Source: Polaribacter aquimarinus (GTDB taxonomy: Bacteria; Bacteroidota; Bacteroidia; Flavobacteriales; Flavobacteriaceae). Taken from it: DNA of 64,000 bases. A program made the translations under genes and the position numbers. The notes under the pieces are model-generated. The model did not search any database, was not told the DNA's origin, and saw nothing but the letters and a program-made list of their open reading frames with translations. The stretch is from the NCBI RefSeq assembly GCF_003129485.1, contig NZ_QFFG01000001.1, forward strand, positions 186,001 through 250,000, read 5' to 3'. Below are positions 60,139 through 64,000 of this stretch, in pieces; position 1 is the stretch's first letter, and the number at the start of each line of letters is the position of its first letter.

Positions 60139-62031
60139 TTAATACAATACTCTAAATTTTATTGTACCCTCTACTCCTCGTAATTTTTCGATTACTTCTT
60201 TGTTGTATTCTTTATCTAAATCAGTAATCACATACCCTACTTTTGGATCTGTTGATAAATACTGACCAGTAATATTCAAATCGTATTTTGCTAAAATCTT
60301 ATTGATTTTAGCCATTACTCCTGGTACATTTTTATGGATATGTAAAAAACGATGCGCATTGGTTTGTCTTGGCAAACGAATGTTTGGAAAGTTTACAGCA
60401 TCCACTGTGTTTCCAGAGTTAATGTATGCCATAATTTTGTTGGGTACAAAATCGGCAATATCTCTCTGTGCTTCTTCTGTACTTCCACCAACGTGTGGTG
60501 TTAAAATCACATTATCTAAACCTTTTAACTCTGTGTAGAATTCTCCGTTTTTTCTTGGTTCAGAAGGATACACATCTACTGCAGCTCCAGCTATTTTCTT
60601 GCTTTTTAAAGCAGCTACCAATGCAGGAATATCAACGACAAATCCTCTAGCTAAATTTACTAAAACCGCTCCATCTTTCATTTTAGAAATCTCTTCTGCT
60701 CCAAAGAAATTTTTATTTGCAGGATTATCATCAACATGTAAACTTACTGCATCTGAAATAGATAATAATTCTTCTAAAGAACTTACTTTAGTTGCATTAC
60801 CAAGTGCTAATTTATCTTCAACATCATAATAATACACATCCATTCCTAAAGCTTCTGCTAAAACTGATAATTGTTTACCAATGTTACCATAACCTACAAT
60901 TCCTAGTTTTTTACCACGAACTTCTCTTGAACCTGCAGCTGTTTTTTGCCATTGCCCATTATGTATTTCTGTACTTCTTTGAAATACAGAACGCATTAAC
61001 ATAATAATTTCTCCAATTGCCAACTCTACCACAGAACGAGTGTTGCTGTATGGTGCATTAAAAACGACGATTCCTTTTTCTTTACAAGCTTCTAAATCGA
61101 TTTGTTTGGTACCAATACAAAATGCACTAACTACCATCAATTTTTCTGCAGCATCTACTACTTTTTGCGTCACGTTTGTTTTAGAACGAATACCTAAAAC
61201 GTGTACGTCTTTTATTTTTTCTATTAATTCATCTTCTGATAAACTTTTAGAAACGGTTTCTACTGAAAATCCATCTGATGATAATTTAGTTAATGCATCT
61301 GGATGCACATTTTCTAATAGTAAAATCTTAATTCTGTTCTTTGGGTAACTTATATTTCTTGGCAACTTGTTAACGTATAAAAATTCATCTAAATTTGGGG
61401 CAATGTGATCTGCGTTTTGTGTTGTTTTTTCACGAGAAACATTTTCTGTGTAAGCAAAAAACTTATCTGCGACACCAGCTTCACGTGTTACATAATCGCT
61501 ATAACCATCACCAATAACTTGTATTTCTCCTTCAAGGTTCATATCACTTAAACACTTGATTTTTCCATTGTGTTGAGAAAGTGGGTTATTGCTATCAAAG
61601 CTAATAATTTTTCCGTCATTATCAAACTCAAAAGTATTTGCAAAAACTCTTTCTGAAGGAATGTTATATTCTGCGACTATTGGATCTATAAATTCTTTAA
61701 ATCCACAGGAAATTACATAAATGTCTTCTGCAAAATTTTCAAAAAACTCTTTATTACTTTCTATAGATTTAGAAACTTGCTTTTTTAAAGCTTTTACTAA
61801 ACCTTCTAAATCAGACTTGTTAGCTTCTAATAACTTTATCCTTCTTTCTAAAGATTCTGTGAAAGAAATTTCTCCATCAATGCCTAAGTTAGTGATGTCT
61901 ATAATTTCTTGTATAATAGCATCTTTTTTAGGATTATTTTCTAGTGTAATTTCAGCTAAAACATCTAATGCTTCTACACGAGTTAACGTGCTGTCAAAAT
62001 CGAAAATATAATTTCTTTTTGTGGTAATCAT
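60139..62031 (-). CDS. serA: bifunctional phosphoserine phosphatase / D-3-phosphoglycerate dehydrogenase
   Basis: 630 residues. Residues 1-220 are a HAD phosphatase with all motifs: DFDST (11-15), VISCG (Ser108), a Lys in GKIKC (near 157-159) and GDGYSD (174-179). Residues 230-545 are SerA: NTRSVVELAIG, NAD motif GYGNIG (380-385), NLARG, EPRKNGEF and His513 in TPHVGGS. The last 70 residues are an ACT domain (HKNVPGVMAKINKIL), the likely site of serine feedback. So the first and third steps of serine synthesis share one chain. No fusion artefact is seen: one unbroken frame. Confidence 0.92.
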   Translation of the reverse strand: MITTKRNYIFDFDSTLTRVEALDVLAEITLENNPKKDAIIQEIIDITNLGIDGEISFTESLERRIKLLEANKSDLEGLVKALKKQVSKSIESNKEFFENFAEDIYVISCGFKEFIDPIVAEYNIPSERVFANTFEFDNDGKIISFDSNNPLSQHNGKIKCLSDMNLEGEIQVIGDGYSDYVTREAGVADKFFAYTENVSREKTTQNADHIAPNLDEFLYVNKLPRNISYPKNRIKILLLENVHPDALTKLSSDGFSVETVSKSLSEDELIEKIKDVHVLGIRSKTNVTQKVVDAAEKLMVVSAFCIGTKQIDLEACKEKGIVVFNAPYSNTRSVVELAIGEIIMLMRSVFQRSTEIHNGQWQKTAAGSREVRGKKLGIVGYGNIGKQLSVLAEALGMDVYYYDVEDKLALGNATKVSSLEELLSISDAVSLHVDDNPANKNFFGAEEISKMKDGAVLVNLARGFVVDIPALVAALKSKKIAGAAVDVYPSEPRKNGEFYTELKGLDNVILTPHVGGSTEEAQRDIADFVPNKIMAYINSGNTVDAVNFPNIRLPRQTNAHRFLHIHKNVPGVMAKINKILAKYDLNITGQYLSTDPKVGYVITDLDKEYNKEVIEKLRGVEGTIKFRVLY

Positions 62032-62070
62032 TACTTATAAAATCTTGGTTGATTTAAGTGTGTAAATCTA

Positions 62071-62098
62071 CAAATATAGTAGGGATTTAAGAAGCAAA
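62071..62098 (-). promoter_or_regulatory. promoter of serA (TTTG-N16-TATATTTG)
   Basis: Minus strand TTTG at 62095-62098, 16 bases, TATATTTG at 62071-62078. Leader of about 35 bases. Confidence 0.65.
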
Positions 62099-62171
62099 CT
62101 TACAGTTTTATGATATCTGTTTTATTTATCTTAAATATCGAAAAATAGCATAAAAAAAGTACTTATTTATC

Positions 62172-62993
62172 TTAAAAATTATCAAATCCTAAAAGAAGCA
62201 ACCACCACAGTACAGGTAGCAACTCTACCCAAAAAGAGCTATAATATTTAGATTGGACTGTTTTTGCTCTCATCAAAAATAAAATAGTAATAAAAAAGAA
62301 AAGCATAAAAGGGGTTTTTACCTTTGATAAATCAGAAATAAAATACTCTAAAAGCAATGCAATAATTAATAAAATCAATCCTAGTTTTTTGGTTTTTTTA
62401 ACACCTATTTTTTTTGGAATGGTCTGTAATGAAATCGCATCGAATTGAACATCTCTAATATCAAATGGTAATATTAAAATTACTACAATTAAAAAGCGTT
62501 GTAGCAACATTAATACAATATTTGTATTAATTTCTTTATCAGCATCAACAAAAGGAATTAGCACTGTAAATGCTGCCCACACTAAAGCAACTACCACAAT
62601 CTTTAAATAGCTAATTTGTCTTAGACTTTTTTCAAATCCGCTTAAAAAAGGAACAGCATATAAAACTGTTAACAAACAAAAAGGAATTGTTAAAAACAAA
62701 GTTTCTCTTGGTACTTGATATGCAAAATAGCACAATGCTAAAAATGCAAAAAGAGAAAAGATTTGTATGATTTTCAAATCTTTTGTTAAACTTCTATGAT
62801 GTAATTTAGCAACACCAGCATACTTCACAAAATTATATCCGGTAATAGTGCCAAAAAAAACAAAATAGTTTAGGATTTGGTTATTTGGTAAATCGTAATA
62901 TAACTCAGTAATTCTTAAAAAAGCATAGACACCGAAAGCAACATGAATGCTTGCATTTATATAAAAATTAAAAATCAATTTAAACATCTTCAT
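62172..62993 (-). CDS. UbiA-like integral membrane protein
   Basis: 273 residues, eight or nine membrane helices. The second Asp motif of UbiA prenyltransferases is recognisable (LPFDIRDVQFDAISLQTIPKKIGVKKTKKLG), but the first NDxxD motif is missing: its place reads TGYNFVKYAGVAKLHH. It could be a non-catalytic relative or one with altered chemistry. Not adjacent to menaquinone or haem genes. Confidence 0.7.
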   Translation of the reverse strand: MKMFKLIFNFYINASIHVAFGVYAFLRITELYYDLPNNQILNYFVFFGTITGYNFVKYAGVAKLHHRSLTKDLKIIQIFSLFAFLALCYFAYQVPRETLFLTIPFCLLTVLYAVPFLSGFEKSLRQISYLKIVVVALVWAAFTVLIPFVDADKEINTNIVLMLLQRFLIVVILILPFDIRDVQFDAISLQTIPKKIGVKKTKKLGLILLIIALLLEYFISDLSKVKTPFMLFFFITILFLMRAKTVQSKYYSSFWVELLPVLWWLLLLGFDNF

Positions 62994-63090
62994 TTCACAA
63001 AAATAGAATTTATGTTCATAACATTGTTTTTTAGTTAATAATTAACATTGTTTTACTCGAAAACAATCTGTAGATATTTCTTTTATTACG

Positions 63091-63098
63091 TATTTTTG
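63091..63098 (+). promoter_or_regulatory. -7 promoter element (TATTTTTG) of gcvP
   Basis: Perfect TAnnTTTG, with a leader of about 75 bases before the ATG at 63180. No glycine riboswitch features seen in the leader. Confidence 0.5.
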
Positions 63099-63179
63099 TT
63101 GCGCAAAATTTTTAATGAAATTTATTATTTTGAAAGAACAACTAAATCGATTGAAATAAGGCTAAAACAAACATTATTA

Positions 63180-64000
63180 ATGAATACAAACTCGTTTCAA
63201 CTTAGACATATTGGGCCTAATAAAAAGGAACAAGACAAAATGTTATCAACCATAAATGCTGAAAGCTTAGAACAGTTAATTTACGAAACTGTTCCCGACA
63301 ATATTAGGCTTAAAAACGATTTAGATTTGGCTCCAGCAATGAGCGAATATGAATATTTAGCCCATATTAAAGAGTTATCAGAAAAAAATAAAGTTTTTAA
63401 AAGTTACATTGGCTTAGGATATCATGAAGCTATTGTACCTAGCGTAATTCAACGTAATATACTAGAAAATCCAGGTTGGTATACTGCTTATACACCTTAT
63501 CAAGCAGAAATTGCACAAGGTCGTTTAGAAGCTTTGTTAAATTACCAAACCATGGTTTGTGATTTAACAGGAATGGAACTCGCAAATGCTTCTTTATTAG
63601 ATGAATCTACAGCAGCAGCAGAAGCAATGGCTTTGTTGTTTGATGTAAGAGAAAGAACACAAAAAAAATCGGGTATTTGTAAGTTTTTTGTTTCCGAAGA
63701 AATTTTACCTCAAACTTTATCTGTGTTACAAACACGCGCTATTCCAATCGGAATTGAACTAGTAATAGGCAATCATCAAAAATTTGATTTTTCTAATGAA
63801 TTTTTTGGAGCTATTTTACAATATCCAGGAAAACACGGACAGATTTACGATTACGACGATTTTGTTGCCAAAGCAAATGAAAACAATATAAAAGTAGCCG
63901 TTGCTGCTGATATTTTATCTCTAGTAAAATTAAAAGCACCTGCTGAATTCGGTGTAGATGTAGTTGTAGGAACTACCCAACGCTTTGGAATTCCTTTAGG
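63180..64000 (+). CDS. gcvP: glycine dehydrogenase (aminomethyl-transferring), N-terminal part
   Basis: The gene runs off the window; 273 codons are visible of about 950. N-terminus SFQLRHIGPNKKEQDKMLSTI, then YIGLGYHEAIVPSVIQRNILENPGWYTAYTPYQAEIAQGRLEALLNYQTMVCDLTGMELANASLLDESTAAAEAM-type sequence is the classic GcvP N-domain. It decarboxylates glycine in the glycine cleavage system, using PLP further downstream. The ATG at 63180 fits the family start. Confidence 0.96.
   Translation, partial: MNTNSFQLRHIGPNKKEQDKMLSTINAESLEQLIYETVPDNIRLKNDLDLAPAMSEYEYLAHIKELSEKNKVFKSYIGLGYHEAIVPSVIQRNILENPGWYTAYTPYQAEIAQGRLEALLNYQTMVCDLTGMELANASLLDESTAAAEAMALLFDVRERTQKKSGICKFFVSEEILPQTLSVLQTRAIPIGIELVIGNHQKFDFSNEFFGAILQYPGKHGQIYDYDDFVAKANENNIKVAVAADILSLVKLKAPAEFGVDVVVGTTQRFGIPL

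Noticed and set aside
62122..62176. 14-base direct repeat TTATTTATCTTAAA
   Set aside because: Short AT-rich repeat 41 bases apart, expected by chance at this base composition.
63115..63159. A 14-codon reading frame in the gcvP leader
   Set aside because: It contains no glycine or other codon pattern of an attenuator, and no competing hairpins were seen; likely chance in AT-rich DNA.

Overview
The window is low-GC DNA from one chromosome of a member of the Flavobacteriia (Bacteroidota), most like a marine Flavobacteriaceae such as Polaribacter or Tenacibaculum. Evidence: very AT-rich sequence, promoters with the Bacteroidota -7 element TAnnTTTG instead of TATAAT, few Shine-Dalgarno sites, families typical of the group (DUF6090, DUF2853, DUF6428, a TonB-dependent receptor with an N-terminal carboxypeptidase-like domain, a SerB-SerA fusion) and characteristic flavobacterial intergenic repeats. 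The genus is an inference. I see no rRNA, tRNA, CRISPR array, insertion sequence or prophage.

Layout. 1-9.4 kb: the end of an M28 peptidase with an FN3-like tail, an unrecognised secreted protein, a YdeI/DUF1905 pair, a MoxR-like AAA ATPase with a VWA partner, a large secreted zinc metalloprotease and a TIGR01777 epimerase. 9.4-15.7 kb (minus): two small envelope proteins, then the compact operon rsfS-ftsH-LUD-cdsA-psd-ACBP-yceI, which joins ribosome silencing, membrane proteolysis and phospholipid synthesis. 15.7-22.5 kb: birA, an SRPBCC protein, divergent pyrE/NUDIX genes with interlocked promoters, a SulP transporter and a two-subunit molybdenum hydroxylase. 22.5-28.5 kb: M14 carboxypeptidase, MORN-TonB protein, coaD, ddl, a PASTA protein and an RluA-type pseudouridine synthase. 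28.5-33.6 kb: an EthD protein, ArsR with DUF6428, and an ECF sigma factor operon with a membrane anti-sigma candidate and three envelope proteins, one built from four short repeats. 33.7-47.3 kb: yaaA, sanA-like, L-serine dehydratase, DUF2853, dnaK (with a sigma-54-like promoter), a type II NADH dehydrogenase operon ending in an AraC/GyrI regulator, a TonB-dependent receptor and a DUF2141/DUF2306/TPR operon.

47.4-58.8 kb (minus) is a kynurenine (tryptophan) degradation cluster. It starts at kynU and kmo, continues with DUF1697 and RidA, is interrupted by three tandem DUF6090 paralogues, resumes with a semialdehyde dehydrogenase, a small DUF6500-like protein and an SDR, is interrupted again by a membrane protein flanked by intergenic repeats, and ends with 3-hydroxyanthranilate dioxygenase and ACMS decarboxylase. 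Together these enzymes can take kynurenine to 2-aminomuconate and probably its deamination product. Tryptophan dioxygenase and kynurenine formamidase are not here. 58.8-64 kb: an NlpC/P60 lipoprotein, the SerB-SerA fusion, a degenerate UbiA-like membrane protein, and the start of gcvP, which runs off the end. With L-serine dehydratase, the last part gives several entries into serine and glycine metabolism.

Most genes are ordinary housekeeping or group-typical genes. The least explained pieces are the four-repeat lipoprotein in the ECF operon, the DUF6090 array inside the kynurenine operon, the nested intergenic repeats around 45-50 kb, the conserved CCCCTAAA leaders near 10 kb and the sigma-54-like promoter of dnaK.
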